From assembly GCA_015657535.1 (NCBI GenBank), contig JADHZB010001817.1:1-64000 (forward strand): a stretch of 64,000 nucleotides of DNA, in the 5' to 3' direction. Below are positions 24,260-37,508 of this stretch, in pieces. Source of the stretch: Nephromyces sp. MM_2019. Lineage: Eukaryota > Apicomplexa > Aconoidasida > Nephromycida. Below the pieces are notes generated by a model. It saw nothing but the letters and a program-made list of their open reading frames with translations. It did no database searches and was not told the origin of the DNA. Both the position numbers and the translations under genes were made by a program. How positions within the stretch are numbered: position 1 is the stretch's first letter; each line of letters begins with the position of its first letter.

Positions 24260-25695
24260 CTAAAAAACACACAAAATTACTAAAAATCTGTGTAGGATAC
24301 AAAGAAAGTATACTTAGACAAAAGGAAAGCTGAAAATTAATACGAGTGACGAACTATAAAACCTGCAAAAACCCAAACAGAGCGCTTACATAATCATTAA
24401 ATAGTAATAGCAATGCAACTTCACTATTAAACGGGGAAAAAAGTGGCTCGTATTACAGCTCTAAGTCATTTTTCATTTCAGGAACAAGAGAAAGAAAAAC
24501 TTTCAACTCAATCTATTGTAGATTACTCCATCTTCACAATTAGTGATGATATTTTGAAGTCTCGATTATTTCAAATATCTAAACGTTCACGTTAAATCTG
24601 CATCGCCAAAAATAAGACCGCTAAATTTATCTCACACCATGTAAAACTCAAATTCCACTCCCTTAGAGTAAAGAATATCTTTACATCTCGTAAAATGTCA
24701 ACCTTTTTCTCTATATTGTCAACATGTTGCAGCTAAGAAAAAATGTGAACCCGCCCACTACACACTCGGCCGCAAAGAAATTGAGCAGGAAACTTGAAGA
24801 ACAGTAGTATGCATAAAAAGTAATAAAAAAATTTCGCTGCCCAGGCAAACTTTCAAAAAAACATTCCAGCAGACTGACAGCGCAAGCATTTACGCGCTAA
24901 TGCATTATTAAAATTCAACACATCGGCTCGCATAAGTAAAATCTTTGTGAGCACCACATTTTCAGAATAAACGCTCATAAATATCAGAAAAAAAATCTTT
25001 TTTTCTAATCTTCAGAAATTCTTCATGCTGAAAAGGCTGCGCTCGCACAGGAGTTACTAACATAATTTCTAGCAAATCAACATCTCACCAACAACGATAA
25101 ATTACAATATAGAAATGGTAATCTTTAGGCCTATGAATCCGTCATTCAACAGCCAAGCAGACTATATATAAAACTACTAATAGAAGTAAAAACGAAGCTT
25201 ACATCATAAAAGGTGCCTAAGCTATATACAAAGCTACTCCAAAAAAAACAGGATTTCGCATACATTTCCTAAACGCTTAACATATACGCAGCGCGGAATC
25301 TGTAAAAGCTTTTAAAGCCTTAAAGATTTTATCCACAAAAAAAGGAAAGTGAAAACTCCACTGCAATAAGAAAATCGCTGCAAAAAACAACAAAAAAAGA
25401 CAAAGTACTCAAATGTTTAAAATCAAAGATCCCCATTATAAGCAAAGCTCACGGCTTATCAGCGGGAAGACCTTTAAATTTTTTGTAACCAAAATAATCA
25501 GAGAAAACACGAAACGAGAAAAAAATTTAATAAACTTATCCCACTGCAGAGCCAAGATCCTAGCTCCTGCAACTGTACAAGTACTTGCTAAAGGGGGTTG
25601 ATCGCAAAATTTCTTTCTTCAAAAAACAGCTGTGAGTTCAGCAAGACTGATTTATCCAAAAAAATTCGGTAGCCAATGGTGCAGTCTCCTTAATA

Positions 25696-26093
25696 TTAAA
25701 ACCAAACAGTGACGCTTTTGGCATGCAGAGTAACTTGCCTGCGTGAAAGCTATTCAATGGAAAAAACTGGGCCATCAAAAATACACACTTAATCATCTCA
25801 AAAAAATGATTGAGAAATAATGAAACAAGGCAGCGGATATAGAAATTAACCTGTAGAGATAAGGTATCTGCAGTTGCATTTTCGCATACTGTCTGGCTAA
25901 CCAAATGGGATGCCTTCTATGCTTCATTCGATAATTTGATTTAACACTCAGTATTTCAGCTAAAGGGAGCTCTCTTATTATAGTGGAAGACTCATCGACA
26001 AAAGGAAATCTGCTCTCAGTATTACTACCCTTCCTAGATTCCTCATTCGACCAGATAGGTAAGTCACATACAATCTTATACAAAGTTTGGATT
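25696..26093 (-). CDS. Candidate last two exons of an unknown gene
   Basis: Exon 26093-25851 follows the acceptor TTGCTTTTAG and encodes about 81 residues including IVCDLPIWSNEESRK, STIIRELPLAEILSV and PIWLARQYAKMQLQIPYLYR. It ends at CTACAG|GTTAAT in phase 2. The acceptor TTCACGCAG opens exon 25738-25696 in the fitting phase (QVTLHAKSVTVWF, then stop). Upstream exons were not located and there is no recognisable domain. Phase agreement supports it, but chance remains possible. Confidence 0.35.
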
Positions 26094-27989
26094 CTAAAAG
26101 CAAGTAAATTGAATATGCCAAGATAGGTACAAAATTTAAAATTCTCCTCTGTGGGAGATATTGCAATCACTCAATACTAGAGAAACTACAGGCATATTCT
26201 ACCAGTTTGGCGGAAAAAAAAAGTTTCTTCATTAAAAAAACTGGATACACAGTACAGCGCCACGCTCGCGATCATTCTTGTTGCAATGAATATGCCTCAG
26301 AGGATAGCAAAGGTTAAGAATCGGATATACTGTAAAATTTTAGGCCGGCAGCCTCAAATAAAAGGTCTCTCAAAGCAGAAAAAGTTTGAGATTTTCAAGA
26401 AAATTAGTAGCTGTAGCCACTCAAAATTAAGCTACCAAATACAAGTGACTATAAGGAAGCATCTGTACTCAACTAAAGGCAAATCCGTGTTTTCTAAATC
26501 AAATTTGGAATCGGGTGCACTATAGTACGATTAAATATTCTGCCCGAAATAGATTAACCTCTCGCTGTGAGACCGATACCCAAGTTAGGCAGCATGCTTA
26601 TTATACCAAACCATTAAAGCTTAACCTTTAAAAAAATGATTATCTTAAAAGCCTTGCGCAGAAATTTAAAGTCGCTCCTTTCTTTCAAGTATTAGCTCAA
26701 AATTAGAAACAGTACAGAACCAATTTTGCTGAGAACGCGAACTTGTTCACCACTAGAAGCAGCAGAATGACTGATGAACTCCGCGTAACTGCTGCACAAA
26801 ATTAATTTCTCTCAAACAGGGACAGAATAAGACCTTGAAGAAACGTACTTCGGAGGGCATATGGTTATAGCTATCGATAGTATACTGTGTACCGTCCATA
26901 GAAAGCCCTTAACTGGTCTTAAGCATCCATATAGCCGAAATACGCAAAAGGCAAGCATTCTTACTAAAAAACTTCAGGCAAATAAAGAGAGTAAACCACT
27001 CAATAGCTATTCCAAAATGAAACGAAACGCATTAACGTATGACTCTGTGAATAAGCTAAGCCCAAGAAACTCAAACTTGTGTATACCTAAATCCAGAATC
27101 TTAGAGTAATCAAATTCTAAAATTGACTTTAAGTTTTAAAGTCAGAAACGATTTCACGCGCCTTAAAATACCTGCCAGGAAGGAAACTAGAGAGCTCCAT
27201 GTCCTTATCCAGCTTACCAGCGCTGTTACGCGCCTCTCCAGATAAAATTGCCGCTCTGATATGTCTTGGCGAATACAAGTCGAAGAAGCTTAGCTGGAAA
27301 CCAAACGTGCATTAAAAAAAGTCTAGCGACAATCACATTGTAGAAAAAGCGAAAATTTCGTCTAAAAAACAAATTTTATTACTTTTTCTATAAAAAACCA
27401 TGAAAATAAAAGTTTAACTAATATAATTTTGACAACCCCAACAAAAAAAATTCAAAAGAACTAATGCTGAAGAATTTTAGACAAAAAAAAGTAACTATAG
27501 GTTATTACTGCAGAAAAGAAAAAAAATACTATAGAACTTCTCGAGACAGAGAGGCACGGAAACGAACTCATAAACTACTTTGAAGTTTCAGCATCATCAA
27601 CAAATACATAATCATCCAATCGGTCAAACTTTAATATATCGGGAAAAAGGGATTTACACCTAAAATTTTGAATGATTTACACATAAGGCATTTAGAGTGA
27701 GTTACACAAGCCTAGCATTTAGAGTGAGTCAAACATCTATTAAAAATGATAGCAACAGGTGAAATAAATGTTGGGATTGAAGCCTGAATGTAAGCCTTTT
27801 ATACTGCCTTAACAGCAATAAATATTTTACTGCAAAACACTCTCATAAGCAGGATATAAGAGAGTCTAAGCACCAAAATTTTCGAATGATATGCGAGGAA
27901 AACATTACATTTTAAAGAAATGAATTTGATATATTCTCGAAATTTTATTACAAATAATGCGCAATACTACTATTTAATATAAAAAATAA

Positions 27990-29869
27990 TTAATTCGACA
28001 AAATTCCGTTATTTAGCAAGCAAACGCGATAAGCTTTCGGATTTTCCGTGCCAGCAGGATTGAACGGCTTAGGAAATCCAAAAAAGTCTCTTTCTAGCTG
28101 GAATATGCACAATATGGAATCTATATTCAACTAGAGCTGGCTCAAAACTATATTTCTATACACAGTACACGAGCTTCAAGAATCTCAATTTATCATCAGC
28201 ATCCACAGGAAAATATACTACATGTAATTAAGCTACGTGCGTAAAAAGATTATTGCAGTGTAAAACATAAATAAAGCCTTTCTTTGGAGGGGATTTTTTC
28301 TATCAGAGTCTTTTGTCCTTATCCTACCCCATATACTGAGGCAGATACATAATATTGGATGAACTTCATGTAAAAGACAAAAATTTTATGTTTAAAGACG
28401 TTAAAATAAGCTGAAGTATTTGCTATCCTTAAAAAAAGCTCCTGTCTTTGTCAAAAAAATCACCTGCTTCGAATTTTGATTACGAAGCCACCTCATCTGA
28501 ACATCATGCCTTCCGATTCCGCTGTATGTAATACCATTCGAAGGCTCTAAAATATCCATTATGTAAGACTTCTTTGCGGAGTCCATGGCTCGGCAAGCAG
28601 GCAGAATGTATCTCAATTCATTCACCGCATAGAGCTTAGCAGAACGATCGCCTACAGAGAATTACACCATGACATTCGCAGACTGCAAAAATTGCAACTC
28701 AAATATACGCAACGCTGCATATGAGCAGGACTAGATTAAAAATATATGAAGCATAATCTGCCCGCGCTCAGTGTGTAGAGTTCTGCAAAGGCAACTCCTC
28801 TAATGGAGCGCAATACACGGTACCTTTACTTATTCCCCGCACAGAATGGGGATCCTAGCAAGGAAAATAAATTCCTCTCGATTAGTTAATTAAGTAAATC
28901 CCATCGAGCACCCGCTTTATAATTCTTGCCTTGAAAGGAGTTGCTACAACGGAAAGTCACTTGATACAAATAAAAAAAAATAGAGGCAACAAGCAGAAGA
29001 ATATGCAAGATTTTTGAGTCGGACTTGATGATACCACAAATACATTCCATGAGGAGAGGGCATCAAGGATAGGAACACCCTAAAATAGGGATAAATATAA
29101 AGACTGCTCACTTGAAGGTACTAGTTACATTAAAAGAAGGAAAATAAATCAAGAAAACATCTACAAAGGAGAAAGCAAAAATACGGTCCGCATTAACGCA
29201 GGGAATTCGGAAAAAAATAGCCCATAAAATGGATCAGATATACCCTAAAGTGCTTTCGTGGATCCAAGTTGTTATGGCGCAAAGCCAAAGCTTCAAATGC
29301 GAAGATTCCGCAAAAAATAGGCAGTTTAAATAAAAAAAAACCACACAATAATAATTGGGTGCCTCCCAAAGGGGTCATAGAGTTTCTATACTTGCCAACC
29401 AGCTATTCCCTATTCCTTGAGAGATCCTCGTAGTACAAATTCATTACTTGTTCTACATGCAACCTGCACCACCTAACTGGCAGAGCAAATTCATTTACGC
29501 AGTGTATTCTTGCAGGTGGTGGCCTTCTACCTTTTTAATTAGCAAGGGATAGCAGCAGCAAGAAATTCTTCATAGATATCAACTAAATTATCTTCAAAGC
29601 ACAACTGGTGACCCCAAGAAATTTCCTTTAAGTATAGAAAAAATACCTGTGGTAGCTCGCCAGGCATCAAGAATGTGATCACCCCAGGTGCGGGAAGAAC
29701 CGTCAGGTAGTGGGCTCAGGTTTTGTGGGGCATAATTGTAGCCCCATTGTGGAGTAAAGACATCCTCACGATGAAGCTGATACATGCCCCTCTTTTTATA
29801 GCGGCTGAAGACCCCCCAGCGGTATCCGGAAATGGGAAAGACTCCTCCCTTGTGCCCACCTGCTGGCAT
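27990..29869 (-). CDS. Conserved-looking small protein of unknown function, four exons
   Basis: Exons 29869-29647, 29290-29244, 28634-28464 and 28097-27990 join in consistent phase (1, 0, 0) to give 182 residues. It starts MPAGGHKGGVFPISGYRWG, then MYQLHREDVFTPQWGYNYAP, RHNNLDPRKHFR, LYAVNELRYILPACRAMDSA, YSGIGRHDVQMRWLRNQNSK, DFFGFPKPFNPAGTENPKAY and a stop. The protein is basic and rich in aromatic residues and proline, like small accessory subunits of mitochondrial complexes or ribosomes in apicomplexans. That comparison is impression only. Exon 3 could instead start at 28651 if another small exon precedes it. No signal peptide or clear membrane helix is seen. I do not recognise a family. 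Confidence 0.6.
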
Positions 29870-30005
29870 TTTGACAAAGCAGCATTGCAGGGGAAAGTTA
29901 GGAAGTTAATCTTAGTATCACACGACTTGGAAATTATATTATGATGGCATCAATAGTATTGATGGGATTGGAGAATGCAGTGGCAATGCATCACCAGAAG
30001 CCGTA

Positions 30006-30166
30006 TCAACGTTGTAGCGTTGAAGGGGCTAAGTAACAGACCGCATTACCTATCGGCGACACTATGCCGTTCCCTGGAATGAGGTCTACCAGATGAGTCA
30101 CGGGCCGATCACTGCTCCGTTTTGTACTAACATTTGGGTAAATGGCAGATGGTATGTCCCGTAGCA
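30006..30166 (-). CDS. Candidate terminal exon, unknown protein
   Basis: After the acceptor CATCACCTAG there are 53 codons to a TGA, including LRDIPSAIYPNVSTKRSSDR, THLVDLIPGNGIVSPIGN and CYLAPSTLQR. Entry needs one base from an upstream exon that I could not place with confidence. Composition is less AT-rich than the flanks. It lies just upstream of the four-exon gene at 27990-29869, on the same strand. Confidence 0.3.
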
Positions 30167-30356
30167 CTAGGTGATGTATAGTTTGGTTGCAAAATTACTC
30201 TAGTGTTGGTAATATGGGAAAGAAAGTATATTTAACAACTGAGAGCAACCGGCGCCGTCATATTAATAGCGTCATTGCTTAGTACAAACAGTAGCTATTT
30301 TACGCCTGAAAAGTATTATATCCAGACGAATCGCTAACATAAAAATAAGGATGAAA

Positions 30357-30479
30357 TCAGTTTGCATCTAGCCTTTGAATCAACTTCATGCTGTGCTCAC
30401 AATTTGCATGCGTAAATGCTTCGGCAGCAGTGTTATACTTGAGATTTTTGAACAAAATATTAAAACAAAATGTTAGCCT
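30357..30479 (-). CDS. Candidate terminal exon, unknown protein
   Basis: The acceptor TCTTTTTAATATTCATATTAG opens a 40-codon frame ending in TGA: RLTFCFNILFKNLKYNTAAE followed by HANCEHSMKLIQRLDAN. The helical, charged ending looks like a natural C-terminus. A further open frame with hydrophobic stretches (LAGLPYSIIHYPL, NIIVAFAAYS) lies upstream at 30607-30822, but the splice phases do not join cleanly. Confidence 0.25.
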   Translation of the reverse strand, partial: RLTFCFNILFKNLKYNTAAEAFTHANCEHSMKLIQRLDAN

Positions 30480-30822
30480 CTAATATGAATATTAAAAAGA
30501 TGCTCTTTTTGGTGTCCTCTCCATTTGCAGCAAGAGTACAGCTGCTATCCGAGTAATAAAAATACGTGAAATAGCAGGTCTGCACACAAAAGGGTCAGGT
30601 ACATACCTAAGGACCGTATTTCACGAAGCGTGTGTTTACGGAATATGCTGCAAATGCCACAATAATATTGATTGCATAAGCAACATTAAAAAAGGTTTCA
30701 GTTAACGGGTAATGTATAATACTATATGGCAATCCAGCCAAATAAGAGCACAGTGTGAACATCAAAAAAGTGATCCTATGGGTGCGAAATGCTGGAACTT
30801 TTAAAAGCTTATAGCTCCGTGG

Positions 30823-32791
30823 TTAGTTTATCAATGTTTTTGCTGAGTCGTTGTAGTACCGCTCATATTTTTCACGGCAAATGAATACTGTGATGGTCAA
30901 TATCCGTTGAGACAGTGGAAAAGCCATGGCCATAGAGAAAGAAAACCTACTAAAATTACATGGAAGAATATTATAAGGCTGATATCTCTTAAAACTTCAG
31001 CATCCTAAAAGTATAAAATCATTTTGTGTATAAATATGCTACGGAAAACTTGCTAGCGTAGTAAAGCTAAATTTTTCCGTGACATCTATGTAGTTTTTAT
31101 TCCGACCCGCGAGTTCAGCAGCAGCGATTATCTTCAAGTCTCCGATAAACGACCAGTTCTATAATATTTTGTTCACAGCTGCAAACTTAAATGCTTAAGA
31201 CTTAGCAGACAATATAGTCGCACCTCCCTTTCTCTCTTGTATAGGCAAATGCACGGGGTAAAATCAAAAATATATCCGCCGTGTGACCACTACTTTTTTA
31301 CTATATTTGCGACTGTTCATTATCGACCTCACTCAATGGAAGAAACCATAATATCATATCAAGCCGCTATAATCTACATGTATGTCACGGCTTATACTTC
31401 CCGTTGAAAACTTACTGGACTACTTTACATTTTTCATTTATGATCGCCATTGGCAAAGACGATGCAAGGTATGCTTCCCCTTTACTTAAGCTTTTAACTG
31501 CTTCAAACAATAGAAATTAAGAATTAGACCATTGCTACTCCAGTGTGAGAAAATTAAAACCAAAGAAAGCACCTTGAAAATTGCTATGCAGTTATTGTCA
31601 AAGGTTAACTAGTGGTCTCATAAAGGTATTGAGGAGTTTGAAATTGCTTAATCTCTAATAGCTATAACTGCCGAGGGTCTGCGCTGGAACAGGAGTCAAC
31701 GTCTTTTATGCTGTTGTTTTTTGCAGAATTTCACTTGTAGTTTTACCTATCATCTTTTGCAATGCGGTTTTATGCTTTATTTTAAATGGTGAGGCCAACA
31801 GATAAGCAATGCTACAGTTGCTGCAGGACGTACCTGTAAGTTACAATACCTCCTAGTTAACCAAAAATTTCTTGCTTCACAGGTGACCTGTGACTTCAAT
31901 AAATTTCTTAGAGTTTCTTCTTCAATTTTAAATTACACTCAGGAACCTTTCGCACTTTCTCTATAAATGATGCTAATTTAAGAATAGCTTTACTTAGCGG
32001 CTAGCTCTAAAATCTTTTATCGTGAAGTGGCTACTTAAGTCAATAATTACTTGTCATTACCTACCAAGGTCAGGTAATTATCCTTGTATTAGCGCTTACA
32101 GAAAGAGAACAAGACCTATGCATCATTTTCTTTGCTGCCTAACAGTTTAAATTATTTGCAAAGTAGCGGAAGAAAATGGGAGAAAATATTACAAACATCG
32201 CTGCACTACATGGCTGCGGCTATATCACATTGAAAGTAGGTATTTTGCATTCCTAAGCATTATATTGCGTGTGTAGTTGTATTCGAAAAGATCTGTGCTT
32301 TGTGTGTGGGTAATTGTAGAAATAGATGGGTTCACGCGCTCATTGGAGTCCTAGATAAGTAGCTAGCATGCATGTAGGTGCCCCACATTAGGTACAAAAT
32401 AACCCAATATTTTGGGTTTCAGCGGTCCTGGCATGACCACTCAAGGCCAAACTTACTCCATCGCTACTACTCGACTGCTTCTAACCACGAAGTTTCTCTA
32501 AAACCCAAAGCCTTGTTCGTACCACGCACGCGAATGAGGCGCAACTGTTAGCATAACTGGTTTCTTGTACATTTCTTGTCAGCGGCTATAGAGAAAGTTC
32601 ATGATATGCTCTTCAACGGATACTTATTGTCATTACTCCTCGGGTTCCTCTTTTACAGCAGATGAGATATGTATTTTGAGTTTGCTGAAAATACTTTGCT
32701 GATCTCAGCATTGAAATTCTCACAGTAAGGAAGAAACAATGAAAGGCGAAAATGGGGGAACTTAGTGGGTAACCGATATATATGGTTAAAC
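30823..32791. other. No gene identified; upstream region of uL15m
   Basis: About 2 kb upstream of the mitochondrial uL15 start at 32792. No domain-bearing open frame was seen on either strand. The final few hundred bases presumably include the promoter of the downstream gene, but no motif is clear enough to mark. Confidence 0.35.
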
Positions 32792-35700
32792 ATGGCATTT
32801 CTCCGAGCCTTCGTTGGGAGCAGCATGAAATACATGCAAAACCCACTTTTCCAACAGGTACGACTCGGGACTATGACTTCAACCTCGTATGCAGTTTACG
32901 TTAAGTTACACAGCATTTCTACTGCTGTAAACCCTCGTGATATGATGAGAAAAAGAATATCCCCTGCCTCTTCAACCTCTTATGCTACGCGACTGTTCTC
33001 ATCTGAGGAGTCCTTAAGTAGTAAGAGCAAGGCATTTCAGGCTTCACCATTTAATAGGAGGTTTGCATTTTCGAAAAAGCCATTCTTTCCGATAGAAGCA
33101 CGAAACCTTCGATTGCTGGTAACGTTTAACAGATTGCTTGCAGCATGCCCGTATTTTCTTGTAAACGTTAATGCTTGATGCGATACTCAGTTATGACGTA
33201 CTGAGGCGTTCATGTTTGTAGCAAACACATATGGAACGTTGTAAGGGTTGTCTAGTTGTAGTGGGAAAACTGCATCTTCATGGGCACAGCTGCTTCTTAC
33301 GAAGGTCCTTAATCTTTACAAGGCAATTTTTAATTTATTATTGTGCATTACATGAGCTTAAGCATGATTCTACAGCACAAACTTGCTAAATGGGTAATGC
33401 ATTCTGAAACTGTAAAAGATAATAAGTAACACCACAGCATATTCTATTCTTGTGACGGCTTCAGTGTAAGTACACTGCTTCTCACCGGAATCCGAGTTTT
33501 CTGAGTTTCCTGCTGCTTCAATGTCCAGGTCGTTGTGATGTAATATGCAGCATACATGAATCCTTTAGTTCACTTTTTTTTACATGTATGCTAGTATTGG
33601 CGTGCTACGCGGAGAACATGTGCTTTAGTCCCTTTATGGAGACTTTTGCACGAATAGTCATATAGTGCTTGTTAAATTACTACCTTTTAGGGGCAAAAAA
33701 AGAAAAAAACTCGAGGAAGAGGGGATAAATCTGGCGCAAAGGGAATCAGGAGGAAGCACAGCTTGCCGGTTACAGGAATACCAAATAATAGAGAACTTGC
33801 AGGGAACTTAAGAACACCCCAATTGCGATCACCACGATTTTCGAAAAGCGAGAGGTTAACTTTAGGCCTTTTTGTGAATGTCAGCTGAAATTAGCTTCAT
33901 GTTACTGGGATTCAAATTAGCTTCATGTTACTGGGATTCAAATTAGCTTCATGTTACTGGGATTCAAATTAGCTTCATGTTACTAGGATTCATGTAAAGT
34001 TTAAAATAATTTCAGGAATATTCAGCTTAATTGGCAGGTTTATTTATATACACCTAGCTATAATTTAAATACTTCGTAAGCGCAAGAGAGCATAGATACT
34101 CGTTTTTTGCTCAACCCTAGTTTACGCTGCAGCCAATACCCCTGATAAAATGGGACCCGTTCATAAATATAAACTTTAAGGTTGTCCCTTTTTCAGGGAT
34201 GCATTTTGATGGAGGCATGATTTCGTCTAAATGTGTTTTTAGTGTGCTAAGCTACTGTAATTCACATTAATTCATGCTTAACTCTTGGGTTTCTCTCGTG
34301 AAATTGTAGTTTCGAAAGATTTCGTTCATATCGCATAGCAATAGGCTCTTAGTCATAGGCCTTGCACTCCTTTACTCGTGTTTTTCTGTGATAATTTCAG
34401 TTAAAAGGTCTCCAAATTTTTTTTTGCACATGCTAAATCATGAGTCATTATAATTGAAGATTTTTTATACTTATGATTTAAAAAATTATTCAATTTCTTA
34501 GTATTATCAGCTCATATTTGGATAATTTTTCCCTTGTTTTTTTCTTTAAATATAAACTTTTGCGCGTTTTTTGTCTCTTTATTCGTGTTTTCTTTTTCCA
34601 AGTTTAGTCCACAATTATTTCATTGGTATTATATTCCTATTGCCGCTATCCCGCTATGCGCGGATTTTTTTGTCATGCGCTGGCTAATTTTTCCTCGTGA
34701 AGACTTAATTAGCTTCAGCTGTATTCATAAAGCAATTTTTAAAATGTCATAATCTCAAAGCATAAGTTTATGTGCTGAAAGGTTATTTTTTGCTCCTTTT
34801 TTGAAATGACTTGCATCTCTGATTGTTTCATTTGCGCGGGATTATTCTTTATTGATGTTGGCATTAAGTGCAAGGCCAATTTAGAATGTTGGAATATCTC
34901 AATAATGTGTCGATTTTATGCTGTATTGGATTAAGAATTAGAGTGATGCCTTTTTTTTAGCTTTAATTTTGCTCTACAGAGATTTGGAGAACACAAAGTA
35001 TGAATTTTTGAATCTCTCAAAGCTAAGATATTTCATTGAGAAGGGTCGCCTGGACACAAGGTATATCTTTATCTTATGGTTGTTTTATTTACTATTGAAT
35101 TTATGCGAGAAAATTTTGTTTTAAATAGCGTTAACCATGCTTTGTTTTTCGTATTACATTACAAGCTTACTATACGGTTAAAATCTTCGATCTTTTTCCA
35201 TAGCTTCTCTGTACTTCTTCATATGAAAATATCGAATATTCCGTGAGCATATTTTTTGGAAATTTAATAGCGCTTTTCATTGGCTCCCACCTCAGCTTCG
35301 GTAGTCCATTTCATTCGGTTATTGTAGCTTCGAACTAGTATTGCCTGTGCTTATACTTTTTAACTTTGTAACGTGTCGCGCGCTTTATTAGCCTCTTTCT
35401 CATTTATTACAGACTGTTTAAATGAATCTTTTTATCGCTTTCTCAGGTTCCTAATCACTCAGCGCCATCTGCATGATTCTCGCTGCTGCAGAGTCAAGAA
35501 TGGGGTGCGATTGTACAACGTGGTAAGATCAAAAATTTCCTTTTGCATTGCTCTTTTTGGATGTTTTAACACTTCTTGTATATACTCATGTCTAAAAGCT
35601 GCTAATGATTATATTAATGTTTTGGGCTACTTTGCTGCTGCCTATAGGAAATTGACCTATTTTTTGCAGCTTTTTTTTACATATTTACCACATGACGCAG

Positions 35701-37508
35701 GCGAAATATTGTGATCAGGAGGTACAGCTTCGTGCTGCATATGCAATACGAATTCTTGATGAAAATATTTGAAGGACTCGCTGGTGCAACTAAACAAAGC
35801 CTATAAGTGCGCAGCTCATATATATAATATTCTATGAGTGAATCTTTTGATTTTGTTGCCTCCTTTCTCATGTAGCATACGCCTATCAAATCAAAAAAAC
35901 TACGATTTTTTGACAGAATTACTACCCATTTCCGTATAAGATCGATATTGAGGTCGCAAATGCAGATCAATCATCTATAGACGTGATTAAAGCAGTCGGT
36001 GGGACTATCAGGATTGCGTATATGGATAAAAGTAGTTTAGAGTCTCATGTAAAACCTTACAAATTTGAGGTTCTCAGGAAATCTGTAAGTACTCTTTGAT
36101 GAATTATGTAAAAAGTCTTTTCTTCATATTTTTGTCAATGTCGTGATTGGCTCTTGCTTTTTCACGCTATTTGTTTTGATAAATACGGTTTTTCCCTAAA
36201 ATTAGGTATACCGGTGGTTAGCCTACCCTCTTCTCTTTCTAGTATCTGGGGATGCTTCTACCATCTATTTTATGCTCTTGTGCTCGATTGCCAATATTTG
36301 TGCTAGTTTCTTCTAATTAGGGTTCACTCTCAGCTAAAAGTCTGCATGCATTATTGTAATTTGGTCCTAATTATTTGTGTTCCTTGGTGAGATTACTTGC
36401 TGATTTGATTCACTGCGCTGTTTAGCAGCGATTGCTCTTTTTTGTGGGAGGAACTCTCTGCAGAGTGACATCCTGGCTTTTCGTTAATTTTTTTTTTCAC
36501 CGTACTCTGTAGTTCCAGTAGGTAATTCCTCTTGAATGCGGGTCATAATTTGATCTTGCCTTAAGCATTCCACGTACAAGTACCCAGATCTGCTTGTGTA
36601 GAAAAGAAAACCTAAAAAAGTAGTAAAGAAAACTGCGATTTCTCATCCAGTGTGTAAAGGTAGCCCCGTCTTTCGCATGCAATATTGTGTGTGCGCCATA
36701 TCATCATGTTACTATTTCGCGTGGTTTACATTTCGCTGTTGAGTAATGCCCATTGAAGTTATACTTGGCCACACTGCATCATTTTGTGCAGCCTCGTCCG
36801 CGGTTTGAGGATGTGCTATTCCTTGAGAAAATGAGGGCCCGGGGATGCGTGGTTTCTTACATAAAACCTCTATGGCTCATCCAAGAGGAGGAACGAGTGA
36901 AGAGCGAGCTCGCAGAAATTGATGCAGCAAGGAATATTTGTGCAGGTTGAATATGGCAGATTTTTTGCAACTTGCTCTCTGAGTGTACGGTGACAGTGCA
37001 ACACGATTGCTATTAATATTCTAAATCCTCTTCCCTTGTTGTATGTGCTTATAATGGATCAATAAGGTTACCAGACTTTTTGCGTCTTTTTATGTGCGAG
37101 AAAATTTTTCGGTGCACACAATTGCAAGTAGTATTGTATTCTATGATGTCTTTCTTACCACCTTTGCTGAAATATTCGCATCATAATTTTAAAGGGCAAG
37201 TACAAGTAGGCCCACATGCCAATACACACACCCTCGTACATAAGGAATACATTTGAACGAAGCCACATTTTAGATCATTTTACCGTTGATATTATAAATC
37301 TATGTTTTGCGCACACTTTTTATTTGTATTATCTTGATCACTCTTCAGTTTGCAATGTCAAATATATGCAACTTTTTTTGCAGGCCAAGCCGAAACAAAG
37401 GATTTCTTGAGCACTGAGCTAGCGGAACGCTATAGGGAGAGCTTACTCCAGAGATATAGGCTACGGGAAACTTCTCACGGAGCGAAAACAGATGGCGAAG
37501 AAATATAG
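32792..37508 (+). CDS. MRPL15: Mitochondrial large-subunit ribosomal protein uL15m, seven exons
   Basis: uL15 binds 23S rRNA in the large ribosomal subunit; this form acts in the mitochondrion. Exons 32792-33118, 33691-33854, 34980-35060, 35447-35522, 35917-36084, 36792-36945 and 37384-37508 join in consistent phase to 364 residues. The first ~90 residues are Ser/Arg-rich without an acidic or hydrophobic leader, as in a mitochondrial presequence. The uL15 core follows: KKKKTRGRGDKSGAKG (the GRG-rich loop, weakened), YEFLNLSKLRYFIEKGRLDT, VKNGVRLYNV, and IDVIKAVGGTIRIAYMDK with KPYKFE. The KPxxF motif and long C-terminal tail (RARGCVVSYIKPLW) match the mitochondrial rather than the bacterial or plastid type. 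The ATG at 32792 is the first that gives a presequence. Large introns contain AT-rich filler, one with a 26-bp tandem repeat. Confidence 0.85.
33888..33991. repeat. 26-bp tandem repeat x4 in uL15m intron 2
   Basis: Four contiguous copies of a 26-bp unit (AAATTAGCTTCATGTTACTG plus GGATTC) begin 33 bp after the intron donor. Only one base differs, in the last copy. The near identity suggests recent expansion. Units abut without spacers, so it is not CRISPR-like. Confidence 0.95.

Noticed and set aside
33888..33991. CRISPR-like array
   Set aside because: Copies are directly adjacent with no spacers and lie in a spliceosomal intron.
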